In this document: positions 25,939 to 34,097 of the stretch, one piece after another
Position numbering within the stretch: the stretch's first letter is position 1
Layout: each line of letters opens with the position of its first letter
Source: Adlercreutzia faecimuris
GTDB taxonomy: Bacteria > Actinomycetota > Coriobacteriia > Coriobacteriales > Eggerthellaceae
NCBI RefSeq assembly: GCF_022669055.1
Contig: NZ_JAJMLW010000001.1
Coordinates: forward strand, 496,001 to 560,000
DNA: 64,000 nucleotides
Direction of reading: 5' to 3'
Program-made: the position numbers and the translations under genes
The notes under the pieces: model-generated
The model's input: only the letters and a program-made list of their open reading frames with translations
The model's database searches: none
Told to the model about the DNA's origin: nothing

Positions 25939-25964
25939 ATTATAACTGTAACCAGTCTGTTACA
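25939..25964 (-). promoter_or_regulatory. Hybrid-kinase promoter with TGTAAC-N6-GTTACA operator
   Basis: On the minus strand a perfect TATAAT (25939-25944) is preceded after 2 nt by the perfect dyad TGTAACcagtctGTTACA (25947-25964, plus-strand orientation). A -35 at 17 nt would be GAATGT, a poor match, so the promoter may need an activator at the dyad or be blocked by a repressor there. The transcript leader to the kinase ATG would be about 30-35 nt. Confidence 0.6.
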
Positions 25965-25979
25965 TTCGGGTGGTTTCCG

Positions 25980-27320
25980 TCAATCAGGACGCGAGGAGGC
26001 GCTTTCGGCGACGAGGCGGTCGTGGCGCTTGTAGACGACGCTCACGATGAGCGCGCAGGCCAGCGCGGCCCCGGCGAATAGGGCGTAGCTGATGGCGTAG
26101 CTGCCGGTGGCGCCTGCCAGGGCGCCGGGCATCAGGTTGAAGGCGAAGCCGCCGAAGGCGTAGGCCACCTGGAAGTCGCGCACCAGCTGGAGCCGATCGC
26201 GCGGGGCCGACAGCTCGAGCGTCCACACCGACACGCCGGTGGTGGCCAGCGCCACGCCCGTGCCCAGGAACAGCGCCGCGAAGAAGCCGTCGGTCGCGCC
26301 GCCGGGGCCCACCAGCGCGCACAGCACCAGGCCCACGATGAGCAGCGTGAAGAACCCGAGCGACCCGCTGCGCGCGCCCAGCTGGTCGAACACCCAGCCG
26401 CAGACGAACTTGCCCGCGGTGAGCGCGCCGCCCAGGATGGCGGTGAGCAGCGCCGCCGTCTCCAGGCCGATGCCCGACGACGTGAGCAGCACCGAGAAGT
26501 ACCCGTTGCCCAGGATGGCCACGGCGCCCATCAGCACCATGGCCGCCAGCATGAGGCGCTTGTCGCTGCGCGGCAGGGTGACCGCGCCCACCTGCACGCG
26601 CGCGGGGTGGGCGGGGTGCGCGGGCGCGGGGGTGCTCGGCGTGGCGCCCGCGTTCGGGGCGGCGGAGACGGCGGTCGCGCCCGGGGCAGTCGCGCCCGGG
26701 GCGACTGGCGCCCCCGCCGGCGCGTCCTCGGAGGCGGGCCGCAGCCCCACGTCCTGGGGCTTCGACCGCAGCAGCGCCACCACCACGGCGCCGAGCCCCA
26801 GCGCCAGCAGCGCCTCGGCCAGGAACGCGGCCGACAGCCCCCAGCGCGCGATGACGGCGGCGCTCGCCACGGGCATCACCATGGACGCCGCGCCGCTTCC
26901 CATCCCCACCACGCCCGCGATGGTGCCGATGTGGCCGCGGTACCAGTTCCCGATGAGCATGGTGGTGGCCACCACGCCGCCGAACCCGTAGCCGATGCCG
27001 GTCAGCACGCTGCCCAGGCACAGCAGCGCCAGGTTGGACGCCGCGGCGTACACGCCGAAGCCGGCCGCCGTGAACAGGGTGGCGATGGCCACGCCGACGC
27101 GCAGGCTGAACCGGCGGTAGAACGTGCTCACGAAGAAGATGGCCACCAGCGACACGCCGGCGCGCGTCGTCAGGACGAGCGAGCCGCCCACGTCGCCGAC
27201 GCCCGGCAGCGCCACCAGGTAGGACTGGAAGACGTTGAAGGACGTGGCCGGAAGCCCCTGGTTGATGAACAGGATGCAGAAGCAGCAGGCGGCGATGATA
27301 TGGCGGTAGTGGCGGCGCAT
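25980..27320 (-). CDS. MFS transporter (oxalate/formate antiporter-like)
   Basis: A 446-residue, 12-helix major facilitator. The N-terminal half has NQGLPATSFNVFQSYLVAL, TFYRRFSLRVGVAI (motif A position) and LTGIGYGFGGVVATTMLIGN WYRGHIGTIAG, a run typical of the oxalate:formate antiporter/monocarboxylate group. The central cytoplasmic loop (about 195-250) is expanded with Ala/Pro/Gly repeats. The C-terminal half starts at LMLAAMVLMGAVAILGNGYF. The substrate is probably a small organic anion, at family level only. The start is the ATG at 27320. The stop of the upstream MFS gene lies 9 nt before it, so the two transporters are cotranscribed. Confidence 0.85.
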   Translation of the reverse strand: MRRHYRHIIAACCFCILFINQGLPATSFNVFQSYLVALPGVGDVGGSLVLTTRAGVSLVAIFFVSTFYRRFSLRVGVAIATLFTAAGFGVYAAASNLALLCLGSVLTGIGYGFGGVVATTMLIGNWYRGHIGTIAGVVGMGSGAASMVMPVASAAVIARWGLSAAFLAEALLALGLGAVVVALLRSKPQDVGLRPASEDAPAGAPVAPGATAPGATAVSAAPNAGATPSTPAPAHPAHPARVQVGAVTLPRSDKRLMLAAMVLMGAVAILGNGYFSVLLTSSGIGLETAALLTAILGGALTAGKFVCGWVFDQLGARSGSLGFFTLLIVGLVLCALVGPGGATDGFFAALFLGTGVALATTGVSVWTLELSAPRDRLQLVRDFQVAYAFGGFAFNLMPGALAGATGSYAISYALFAGAALACALIVSVVYKRHDRLVAESASSRPD

Positions 27321-27329
27321 GCCGCAAGT

Positions 27330-28736
27330 CTACTCCTTCGGGGCGTCCAGCGCGCGCACCGACTTAAACAGGTAGATGACGGGCCCCAGCGCCAGGCAGG
27401 CCAGCCCGTCCGCCACGAAGAACGGCGCGACGCCCACGGCCTCGGCCAGCACCCCGCCCACGGCGACGCCCGCCGGCGTGGCCAGCCCCATGGCCGCGGT
27501 GAGCAGGCCCATGGCGCGGCCCATCTTCTCGTCGGGGACGTTGCGCTGGGTGAGCGTGACCAGCGGCCCGTTGAACCACGCGCAGGCCACGGCCATCACC
27601 GCCGTCAGCGCCAGGAAGGCGCCGAACCCGTCGGGCGGCAGCAGCCCGCAGGCCGCCGTGGCCGCGCCCACGATGACGGCCGCCACGGCGATGAGCCCGG
27701 CCAGCCGCCGGCCGCCGCCCCAGGCCATCAGGATGAGCGAGCCAGCCAGCATCCCCACGCCGAAGGCCGCCTCGGTCAGCGACGCCGCGTAGCCGTCGCC
27801 GCCGAAGTGGTCGTAGGTCATCAGCGGGAACAGGGCCGACAGCGGCCCGAAGGTGACCATGCCCAGCGTCACGCCGGCCACCAGGATGAGCAGCCCGCGG
27901 TTGGCGGCCACGGCGTGCCAGCCGTCGCGCAGGTTGGCCAGCACATGCTGGCGTTCCGCCTGCTCGTCGACGACGGTGGGGATCTTTGCCAGCAGCAGCC
28001 CGGCCACGGCCACGACGGCGCCGGCGAAGTCGAGGAGCATCACCGACGAGAACCCGAGGGTGGTGTACAGGAAGATGCCGAAGGCTGGCGCGCCGATGCC
28101 CGCGACCGAGGCGAGCAGCTGGTCGAGGGTGTTGATGCGCAGCAGGTGGCGCTCGGGCACGAGCATGGGCATGGCCGCCATCATGGCGGGCCCGTGGAAG
28201 GCCTGGCCCACGGCGCGCGCGATGCACACCACGACGAGCAGCGGCAGCGACACGTCGCCGGCCAGGATGAGCAGGCCCGCGACGAGCGACACCACGCCGA
28301 TGCCGCCGTCGGCCACGATCATGATGAGCTTGCGGTTGTGCTTGTCGGCCGCCACGCCCCCGAAGGGCGAGACGAGCCCGATGGGCAGCATGGCGCAGAT
28401 GCTCATGGCCGCCAGCACGAGCGCGCTGCCGGTGGTCTCGGTGACGTACCACACCATGGCGTAGCCGGCGGCGTAGCTGGTGATCATCGAGACGGCCTGG
28501 CCGCCCCAGATGAACGCGATGATGGCGAGCCAGTTGCGCGGCAGCGGCAGCCCGGCTGCGCTGAGCAGGGGCGCGTCGGAGGACGCGGCGGGCGCGCCGG
28601 GCTCGGCGGGCGTGGCGCCGGGCTTGGCGGGGTTGTGAGGCGCGGGCGCGGCGGCGTCGCGTGCGGGCGCTGCGTCGGGTTCGGCGGGGTCGTGGGGCGC
28701 GGGCGCGGCGGCGTCGCGCGAGGCGGGATCGGTCAT
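27330..28736 (-). CDS. MFS transporter (DHA3/EntS-like)
   Basis: A 468-residue, 12-helix transporter. A 60-residue cytoplasmic N-terminus carries two copies of a degenerate Ala/Pro repeat (AAAPAPHDPAEPDAAPAR and AAAPAPHNPAKPGATPAE). The membrane part starts at LPRNWLAIIAFIWGGQAVSM. Motif A GGVAADKHNRKLIMIVADGG and the partner motif LVTLTQRNVPDEKMGRAMGL suit the macrolide-efflux/enterobactin-exporter branch. The start at 28736 (MTDPASRD) is chosen because GAAGGAG lies 5 nt before it. The substrate is unknown. It forms a two-gene unit with the MFS gene downstream. Confidence 0.87.
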   Translation of the reverse strand: MTDPASRDAAAPAPHDPAEPDAAPARDAAAPAPHNPAKPGATPAEPGAPAASSDAPLLSAAGLPLPRNWLAIIAFIWGGQAVSMITSYAAGYAMVWYVTETTGSALVLAAMSICAMLPIGLVSPFGGVAADKHNRKLIMIVADGGIGVVSLVAGLLILAGDVSLPLLVVVCIARAVGQAFHGPAMMAAMPMLVPERHLLRINTLDQLLASVAGIGAPAFGIFLYTTLGFSSVMLLDFAGAVVAVAGLLLAKIPTVVDEQAERQHVLANLRDGWHAVAANRGLLILVAGVTLGMVTFGPLSALFPLMTYDHFGGDGYAASLTEAAFGVGMLAGSLILMAWGGGRRLAGLIAVAAVIVGAATAACGLLPPDGFGAFLALTAVMAVACAWFNGPLVTLTQRNVPDEKMGRAMGLLTAAMGLATPAGVAVGGVLAEAVGVAPFFVADGLACLALGPVIYLFKSVRALDAPKE

Positions 28737-28775
28737 GGGGCTCCTTCGGGCGAGCGGTCGGTCGCGGCCCAGCAT

Positions 28776-28853
28776 GGGGTAGCGACATTGGTTGCGCCAC
28801 CGCCTTCGGGTGGCGGCAGCCGAGAGATTCGGTTGCGCGGGGCCGCTACCCGC
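28776..28853. other. Hairpin region between LOG gene and MFS gene
   Basis: Inner stem CGCCACC/GGTGGCG (around 28795-28815, loop GCCTTCG) is nested in outer GGGTAGCG/CGCTACCC arms, the right arm overlapping the LOG gene's last codons. There is no T-run on either strand, so it may be a weak terminator or an RNA-stabilising hairpin for the leftward LOG transcript. Confidence 0.4.
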
Positions 28854-29460
28854 GGTTGCCGGGGAGCGCCTCGGGGCAGTAGGGCGTCTGCGGCCGCCGC
28901 CCGCCGGTGACGGCCAGGTCGGCGGCGTCCTCGGCCAGCAGCGCCTCGAGCTCGCCCACGCTGGCGGGGAAGCAGATGCGGTCGAGCTCGTAGCCGTCGA
29001 GGAACCCCTGGTCGACCATGGCGCGCAGCAGCTCCGCCAGCGGGTCGTAGAAGCCGCCGAGGTTGAGCAGGTGGCAGTGCGCCGGCCCCGTCCGCAGGCG
29101 GATCTGCGACATGACCTCGGATATCTCCTCCAGCGTGCCCACGCCGCCCGGCAGCGCCACGAAGGCGTCGCCCAGCTCTATCATCATTGCCTTGCGGTGT
29201 CCCATCGTCTCCACCACGTGGAGCTCGGTCAGGTCGTGCTGGGCCACGCCGGCGTCGATGAAGAACTGCGGCTCGACTCCCTCCACGCGCCCGCCGGCAT
29301 CGAGCGCCGCGCGCGAGACCGCGCCCATGAGCCCCACCGAGCTGCCGCCGTAGACCAGGCAGTGCCCGCTCGCGCCGATCCACGTGCCCAGCTCGCGCGC
29401 GGCCTCGGCGAACCGGGGGTCGGCCCCGGGGTTGGATCCGCAGTACACCGTGATGTTCAT
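28846..29460 (-). CDS. LOG-family protein (putative nucleoside 5'-monophosphate phosphoribohydrolase)
   Basis: A 204-residue Rossmann-like protein of the LONELY GUY/TIGR00730 group. Plant and bacterial members release cytokinin bases from nucleotide precursors and may act more widely on nucleoside monophosphates. Diagnostic motifs are present: ITVYCGSNPGADPRFAEAA, LVYGGSSVGLMGAVSRAALD, METMGHRK-type ETMGHRKAMM, and the catalytic PGGVGTLEEISEV. Start taken at the second of two adjacent ATGs (29460), which is 7 nt from AAAGG; the first at 29463 is too close. The annotated frame could extend further, but that part is Ala/Gly noise. Confidence 0.9.
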   Translation of the reverse strand: MNITVYCGSNPGADPRFAEAARELGTWIGASGHCLVYGGSSVGLMGAVSRAALDAGGRVEGVEPQFFIDAGVAQHDLTELHVVETMGHRKAMMIELGDAFVALPGGVGTLEEISEVMSQIRLRTGPAHCHLLNLGGFYDPLAELLRAMVDQGFLDGYELDRICFPASVGELEALLAEDAADLAVTGGRRPQTPYCPEALPGNRG

Positions 29461-29600
29461 CATGCTGCCTTTCATCGCGCTCGTGCCCGCGCCTGCGCCT
29501 CGCGGGGGCGCGGGCGTACTCACGCCAAAACCCGCGTCACGTCCACGCTTGCGCCTGTGCTCGCGTCTGCGCCACGTTTTCTTCCCTATTCGAAGTCCCG

Positions 29601-29606
29601 ATTATA
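29601..29606 (-). promoter_or_regulatory. Possible -10 element for the LOG gene
   Basis: A perfect TATAAT on the minus strand lies in the only AT-rich part of the spacer 29464-29723. No good -35 is seen at the normal distance. The implied leader is about 135 nt. Otherwise the spacer shows no gene. Confidence 0.3.
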
Positions 29607-29723
29607 CCCATACATCCCTTGCGCTCGGCGCGTGCCCGCCCTGCCGGCCCCATCGCGATGCTCGGGGTGGGGTTGCCTCCTGGACTTGCTCGCTTGCGGC
29701 CTGCTCTCGCGTGCCGGAGGCGC

Positions 29724-30176
29724 CTACTCTCCGGCGCCGAGGACTTTGTTGGCGTAGAAGGCGCGCGCAGCTGCCAGGTCGGCGTCGTCGGGGTGGTGCT
29801 TGGCGATGCCGCCGATCAGCCTGAAGAGGCCGAAGGTGTCCCAACCGCGGCAGCCGAACGTGCCCAGGAGGGGGTTGGCCCGCTCGGCGAGCACGCCTCG
29901 TATCGCGGAACCGTAGCGCGAGCTCTTGCTGCCGCAAGTGTAGATCAGAAACGCGGGCATGCCGGCGGGGAGGTGCTCGGCGCAAGCGGTCACGGCCTGG
30001 GCAAACTCCGAATAGTAGATGCCCGACGCGAAGCCGACGGCATCGTAGGAGCTCAGGTCGATGCCAGAGGCTTTCGACGCCTCGACCAGCTCCACGCCAA
30101 ATTCCGCTGCCAGCGCGTCGAGCACCTTGCGCGTGTTGCCGTGGTGCGATGAATGGTAGATGATCGCCGCTCTCAT
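29724..30176 (-). CDS. Flavodoxin-family protein
   Basis: A 150-residue flavodoxin-fold protein. The N-terminal IIYHSSHHGNTRKVLDALAA is the FMN-phosphate loop (S/T-x-x-G-N-T). The second flavin loop is ASGIYYSEFAQAV and the third YTCGSKSSRYGSAIRG, with FGCRGWDTFGLFRLIGG after it. It probably transfers electrons between anaerobic redox enzymes, or acts as a flavin-linked reductase; no partner is adjacent. The start is the ATG at 30176, with a modest ribosome site (AGAAGGGAG about 7 nt upstream). It is preceded by a metallopeptidase gene in the same direction, 72 bp away. Confidence 0.88.
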   Translation of the reverse strand: MRAAIIYHSSHHGNTRKVLDALAAEFGVELVEASKASGIDLSSYDAVGFASGIYYSEFAQAVTACAEHLPAGMPAFLIYTCGSKSSRYGSAIRGVLAERANPLLGTFGCRGWDTFGLFRLIGGIAKHHPDDADLAAARAFYANKVLGAGE

Positions 30177-30248
30177 GCGGGCTCCCTTCTTGCTGACAGC
30201 GTGCGGCCACGCTCCGCGGGATTGGGCACCTCGCGGGACGCGGTCGCG

Positions 30249-30644
30249 CTAGTAGCCCATCTCGTAGAGGCGGTCGTCGCCGATGCCGAAATAGTGGCCG
30301 ATCTCGTGGATGACCGTCTTGCCGACCTCCTCGACCACTTCCTCGCGGCTGTCGAAGCAGCGCTCGTGCGGGCCCTTGAAGATGGTGATGACGTCGGGCA
30401 GGTCGTCGTCGTAGCCGTCGGCGCGCTCGACCAGCGACAGGCCGTCGAACAGGCCCAGCAGCTCGTCGTCGCAGTAGGATCCCTCGGGGTAGAAGGGCTC
30501 GTCGGGGGTGCCCAGGTGGTACTCGTTGGGCTCGTCCTCCATGACGATGGCCACGTTCTGGAGCGCCTGGAGGAACTCGTCGGGCATGGCGTCGAGGGCC
30601 TCCTGGATGACCTGCTCGAACTCCTCGTCGCTCATCTCGTACAT
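30249..30644 (-). CDS. Zincin-like metallopeptidase-family protein
   Basis: A small acidic protein of 131 residues from the zincin_1 (formerly DUF1025) family. It has the zinc-binding motif VIHEIGHYFGIGDDRL (HExxH with a downstream acidic ligand) near the C-terminus. The upstream half is helical and acidic (MSDEEFEQVIQEALDAMPDE), then ITIFKGPHERCFDSREEVVE, typical of the family. Start at 30644 (MYEMSDEEF) because GGAAGGGG lies just before it; the longer frame is ignored. Members are cytosolic, and their substrates are not known. Confidence 0.88.
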   Translation of the reverse strand: MYEMSDEEFEQVIQEALDAMPDEFLQALQNVAIVMEDEPNEYHLGTPDEPFYPEGSYCDDELLGLFDGLSLVERADGYDDDLPDVITIFKGPHERCFDSREEVVEEVGKTVIHEIGHYFGIGDDRLYEMGY

Positions 30645-30733
30645 GGCGGCCCCTTCCCTGCGGCAGGGCGGCGCCCCACGGCGCCGCGCTGGCGACGATT
30701 CTACCATGGGCCCGCACGTCGGCGGCCGCTCCC

Positions 30734-30928
30734 GGACACTTCGGAACGTCTGTGTGGCAAGATACGGAGGTTTGGCATACTGGGAGGCGCTTCAGGCTGC
30801 GCTTTGGGGCGGCTGAGCCGACGTCGGCACGGCAAAACCCCAGGTCGGCTTCGGGCGCCGTCTGCGCGTCGAGGCGCCAGAGTATGCCAAACCTCCGTAT
30901 CTTGCCATGCGGAGGCGGGAAAGTGTCC
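30734..30928. repeat. Inverted-repeat element C (27-bp arms)
   Basis: Perfect 27-bp inverted arms at 30755-30781 and 30881-30907 flank 99 bp. The left arm begins TGGCAAGATACGGAGGTTTG. Outside them a second, shorter pair GGACACTT (30734-30741) / AAGTGTCC (30921-30928) is nested symmetrically, so the element spans 195 bp. The interior holds AAACCCCAGGTC (30835-30846), as in element A. It lies exactly between two divergent genes. There is no coding capacity. Confidence 0.7.
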
Positions 30929-30939
30929 GCGGGGCTTCC

Positions 30940-30945
30940 TATAAT
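30940..30945 (+). promoter_or_regulatory. -10 element for the 5-formyl-THF cyclo-ligase gene
   Basis: A perfect TATAAT lies 29 nt before the GTG start and 12 nt right of element C. No convincing -35 box is present; the position where it should be overlaps the outer arm of element C. Confidence 0.45.
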
Positions 30946-30974
30946 GGTGCGATCGACGTTGCGGAGGTGTGATC

Positions 30975-31625
30975 GTGGCAGACGAGATGGAGGAGGGCGC
31001 CGTGCGCGTCGCGGCCGACGCGGCCGTGGCCGCGAAGGCGGCGCTGCGGGCGCGGCTGCGCGCGGCCCGCGAGGCGCTGCCGGAGGCGGAGCGCGCACAG
31101 GCGGACGCGGCCATCGCGGCGCGCGCCCGCGCGCTGCCCGAGCTGGCGGCGGCTGACCTGGTGTTGGCGTACCTGTCCTTCGGCGCCGAGGTGGACACGC
31201 GCGCCCTCATCGCGTGGGCGTGGGACGCGGGCAAGCGCGTGGCGCTGCCCTGCTGCGTGCCGGGTACTCGCGCGCTGGACTGGTACATCACCGACTCGTT
31301 CGAGGGCCTGGTCAGGTGCCGGTTCGGCATGGACGAGCCCGCGCCCGACCCGGCGCGGGCCCTCGATCCGTCGCAGGCCGGCCCGCGGGCGGTGGCGCTG
31401 GTGCCGGGGCTCGCGTTCGACCGGCACGGCTTCCGCATCGGCTACGGCGGCGGCTTCTACGACCGCTTCCTGGCCGCCTTTCCCGGTGTGTCCGTCGGAC
31501 TGTGCCGCGACGCCGCCCTGCTGCCCGCGCTGCCCGGCCTGGAGCCGCACGACCAGCCGGTCGCCGCCGTCGTCGCCGAATCCGAGGTGCTGCGCCCGGG
31601 TCGCCCTGGCCCGGATGCCCTATAG
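30975..31625 (+). CDS. 5-formyltetrahydrofolate cyclo-ligase
   Basis: A 216-residue ATP-dependent enzyme converting 5-formyl-THF to 5,10-methenyl-THF in one-carbon metabolism. The basic N-terminus KAALRARLRAAREALPEAER, the fold segment LVLAYLSFGAEVDTRALI and the hallmark ATP/substrate loop HGFRIGYGGGFYDRFLA are all present, and the tail HDQPVAAVVAES is typical. Start: GTG at 30975, 6 nt from GGAGGT at 30963-30968; the GTG at 30969 directly abuts this site and is less likely. It is followed 68 nt later by a formate/nitrite channel, so the pair may share a transcript and a one-carbon theme. Confidence 0.92.
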   Translation: MADEMEEGAVRVAADAAVAAKAALRARLRAAREALPEAERAQADAAIAARARALPELAAADLVLAYLSFGAEVDTRALIAWAWDAGKRVALPCCVPGTRALDWYITDSFEGLVRCRFGMDEPAPDPARALDPSQAGPRAVALVPGLAFDRHGFRIGYGGGFYDRFLAAFPGVSVGLCRDAALLPALPGLEPHDQPVAAVVAESEVLRPGRPGPDAL

Positions 31626-31693
31626 TGGGGCGATGCCGCGATGCGCCCGCGACGGGCCCGCGGTTCCGCCCGACTGCCTCGAAGGAGACGCCC

Positions 31694-32539
31694 ATGAGCA
31701 TCGAAGCTGCCGACCTGCAAGCCCTCAAGCCCGACGCTCTGGCGCCCGCGGCCGTCGAGGCCAAGGCCGAGGCCCTCGCCGTCGGCAAGACGAAGCTGGC
31801 GCCCGCCAAGTGCTTCGTGCTGGCCATGCTCGCCGGCGCGTTCATCGCCTTCGGGGCCATGTTCTTCTGCACGTTCCTCGGCGACGCGACGCTGCCCTTC
31901 GGCGTGCAGCGTGTGGTGGGCGGCCTGTGCTTCTGCCTGGGCCTGGTGCTGGTGCTGTGCTGCGGCGCCGAGCTGTTCACCGGCAACGCGCTCATGGTGA
32001 CAGCCCTGGCCAGCCGCAAGATCACGCTGGGCGCCATGCTCAAGAACTGGGTCATCGTGTGGTTCGGCAACCTCGTCGGCGCGCTTCTGGTGGTGTTCAT
32101 CGTGTTCATGGCCCACGTCGCCGACCTGAACGGGGGGAACGTGGGCGCGGTCATGATATCCACGGCCGTGTCGAAGGTGTCCCTGGATTGGGTCACCCTG
32201 TTCTTCAAGGGGATCCTGTGCAACATCCTGGTGTGCCTGGCCGTGTGGATCGGGTTCGCGGCGCGCACCATCGTCGACAAGGTCATCGGCATCCTGCTGC
32301 CCATCTCGGCGTTCGTGGCGTGCGGGTTCGAGCATTGCGTGGCCAACATGTTCTTCCTGCCCATGGGTTTCGTGCTGAGCGGCGCCGGCTACGCCTCCAC
32401 CGTGGCCGCCGATCCGCTGACCATCGCGTCCATCCTGTACAACCTGTCGGCCGCCACGCTGGGCAACATCGTCGGCGGCGCCCTCTTCGTGGGCCTGGCC
32501 TACTGGTTCGTGTACCACCAGAAGGACACTCAGAACTAG
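31694..32539 (+). CDS. Formate/nitrite transporter (FNT family)
   Basis: A 281-residue pentameric-channel type membrane protein. It has six hydrophobic helices after a 30-residue cytoplasmic N-terminus. Signature parts are LAGAFIAFGAMFFCTFLGDA in TM1, CCGAELFTGNALMVTALASR in the TM2 break region, WVIVWFGNLVGALLVV, GILCNILVCLAVWIG in TM4, and FEHCVANMFFLPMG with the conserved pore His in the TM5 break. Substrate could be formate, nitrite or hydrosulfide. Formate is favoured by the adjacent folate gene (inference). The ATG at 31694 has GAAGGAG 6-7 nt upstream. Confidence 0.93.
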   Translation: MSIEAADLQALKPDALAPAAVEAKAEALAVGKTKLAPAKCFVLAMLAGAFIAFGAMFFCTFLGDATLPFGVQRVVGGLCFCLGLVLVLCCGAELFTGNALMVTALASRKITLGAMLKNWVIVWFGNLVGALLVVFIVFMAHVADLNGGNVGAVMISTAVSKVSLDWVTLFFKGILCNILVCLAVWIGFAARTIVDKVIGILLPISAFVACGFEHCVANMFFLPMGFVLSGAGYASTVAADPLTIASILYNLSAATLGNIVGGALFVGLAYWFVYHQKDTQN

Positions 32540-32614
32540 CCGCCGCGCGGCACGCCGCCTGGCTCGTCCGGCGTCGTGCCCGGCCCGCGCGGCACCGCAC
32601 CCCCCCGTCATGCA

Positions 32615-32631
32615 CGAGGGGGCGCCCCTCG
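32615..32631. other. GC hairpin between convergent genes
   Basis: CGAGGGG / CCCCTCG with a 3-nt loop, in the 133-bp gap between the convergent FNT and PurF-like genes. It has no T-run, so it is at best a weak terminator. Confidence 0.4.
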
Positions 32632-32672
32632 GGACGCCGCCTTCCTCGTTGCCTGACGTTGCGGGCGCTGGC

Positions 32673-34097
32673 CTACTCCTCGCCGGTCCAGCAGTACGTG
32701 CACACCTGCTCGGGATCGATGCCGATGGCGTCGAGCATGCCCTGAAGCGACTGGTAGCGCAGCGAGTCGAAGCCCATGTCCTCGCAGATCTTCCTCAGCA
32801 GGCACTTCCCGCGCTCGGTGGACGAGTCGGCGTACTCGCGGAGGTGCCGCACGCCCTCCTCGCCTTCCAGCTCGTGTACGACGCGGCGGCCGATGAGCTC
32901 CATGTCCGACTTGCTCGACGAGAAGCTCAGGTACTTGCAGCTGAACATGATGGGCGGGCAGGCGCTGCGCATGTGCACCTCGCGCGCGCCGGACTCGTAC
33001 AGGAAGTCCACCGTCTCGCGCAGCTGGGTGCCGCGGACGATGGAGTCGTCCACGAACAGCAGCTTCTTGTCGCGGATGAGCTCGGGCACGGGCACCTGCT
33101 TCATCTTGGCGACGCGGTTGCGCACGTCCTGGTTGCTCGGCATGAACGAGCGCGGCCAGGTGGGCGTGTACTTGATGAACGGGCGGCCGAAGGGCATGCC
33201 GCTCTCGGTGGCGTAGCCGATGGCGTGCGGCACGCCGGAATCGGGCACGCCGGCCACGTAGTCGACCTCGGGCATGCAGCCCTGGGCGCGCTCGTCGCGG
33301 GCCATGATCTCGCCGTTGCGGTAGCGCATGACCTCGACGTTCATGCCCTCGTAGTTGGAGTTGGGGTAGCCGTAGTACACCCACAGAAACGCGCAGATCT
33401 TCATCTTGTCGCGCGGGGCGGAAAGCGTCTCGATGGTGTCGGCGGTGATGCGCGCGATCTCGCCCGAGCCCAGCTCGTAGGCGTCCTCGTAGCCCAGCTT
33501 GTGGTAGGCGAACGACTCGAAGGCGATGCAGTGGCCGTCGCCGTCGCGGCCCACCAGCACCGGGAGGCGCCCCATCTTGTCGCGCGCGGCGATGATCTCG
33601 CCGTCCGACGTCATGATGAGCAGCGTGCACGAACCCTCGATGAGGTCCTGCGCGTGACGGATGCCGTCGACGAAGTTGTCCTTCTGGTTGATGAGCGCGG
33701 CCACCAGCTCGGTCTGGTTCACCTTCCCCGAGCTCATGGCCATGAACTGCCGGCCCTCGCTCACGAACTGGGATTCCACCAGCTCCTCGTCATTGTTGAT
33801 GGCGCCCACGGTGGTGATGGCGAAGGTGCCCAGGTGGCTGCGCACCAGCAGCGGCTGCGGGTCGGTGTCGCTGATGCAGCCGATGCCCGTGGTGCCGTGG
33901 AACTTGGGCAGGTCGTCCTCGAAGCGGGTGCGGAAGGGGGTGTTCTCGATGGAGTGGATCTGACGCTGGAAGCTGGACCCCTCCTCGTGGAAGATCATGC
34001 CGGCGCGACGGGTGCCCAGGTGGGAGTGGTAGTCCACGCCGAAGAAAACGTCCAGAACCACGTCGCGGTGCGAGACCGCGCCAAAGAAGCCGCCCAC
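32673..34097 (-). CDS. PurF-like amidophosphoribosyltransferase lacking the N-terminal Cys nucleophile
   Basis: A 474-residue protein with both PurF domains. The N-terminal half is an Ntn glutaminase fold (VDYHSHLGTRRAGMIFHEEG, TTVGAINNDEELVE, GSCTLLIMTSDGEIIAARDK). The chain begins MGGFFGAVSH, so the Cys that normally follows Met and acts as nucleophile is absent. The C-terminal phosphoribosyltransferase half keeps the PRPP loop KLLFVDDSIVRGTQLRETV. The protein may use free ammonia or do another reaction. Similar Cys-less forms exist in Bacteroidetes. A canonical PurF may exist elsewhere in the genome. It is monocistronic and convergent with the FNT gene. Confidence 0.88.
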   Translation of the reverse strand: MGGFFGAVSHRDVVLDVFFGVDYHSHLGTRRAGMIFHEEGSSFQRQIHSIENTPFRTRFEDDLPKFHGTTGIGCISDTDPQPLLVRSHLGTFAITTVGAINNDEELVESQFVSEGRQFMAMSSGKVNQTELVAALINQKDNFVDGIRHAQDLIEGSCTLLIMTSDGEIIAARDKMGRLPVLVGRDGDGHCIAFESFAYHKLGYEDAYELGSGEIARITADTIETLSAPRDKMKICAFLWVYYGYPNSNYEGMNVEVMRYRNGEIMARDERAQGCMPEVDYVAGVPDSGVPHAIGYATESGMPFGRPFIKYTPTWPRSFMPSNQDVRNRVAKMKQVPVPELIRDKKLLFVDDSIVRGTQLRETVDFLYESGAREVHMRSACPPIMFSCKYLSFSSSKSDMELIGRRVVHELEGEEGVRHLREYADSSTERGKCLLRKICEDMGFDSLRYQSLQGMLDAIGIDPEQVCTYCWTGEE

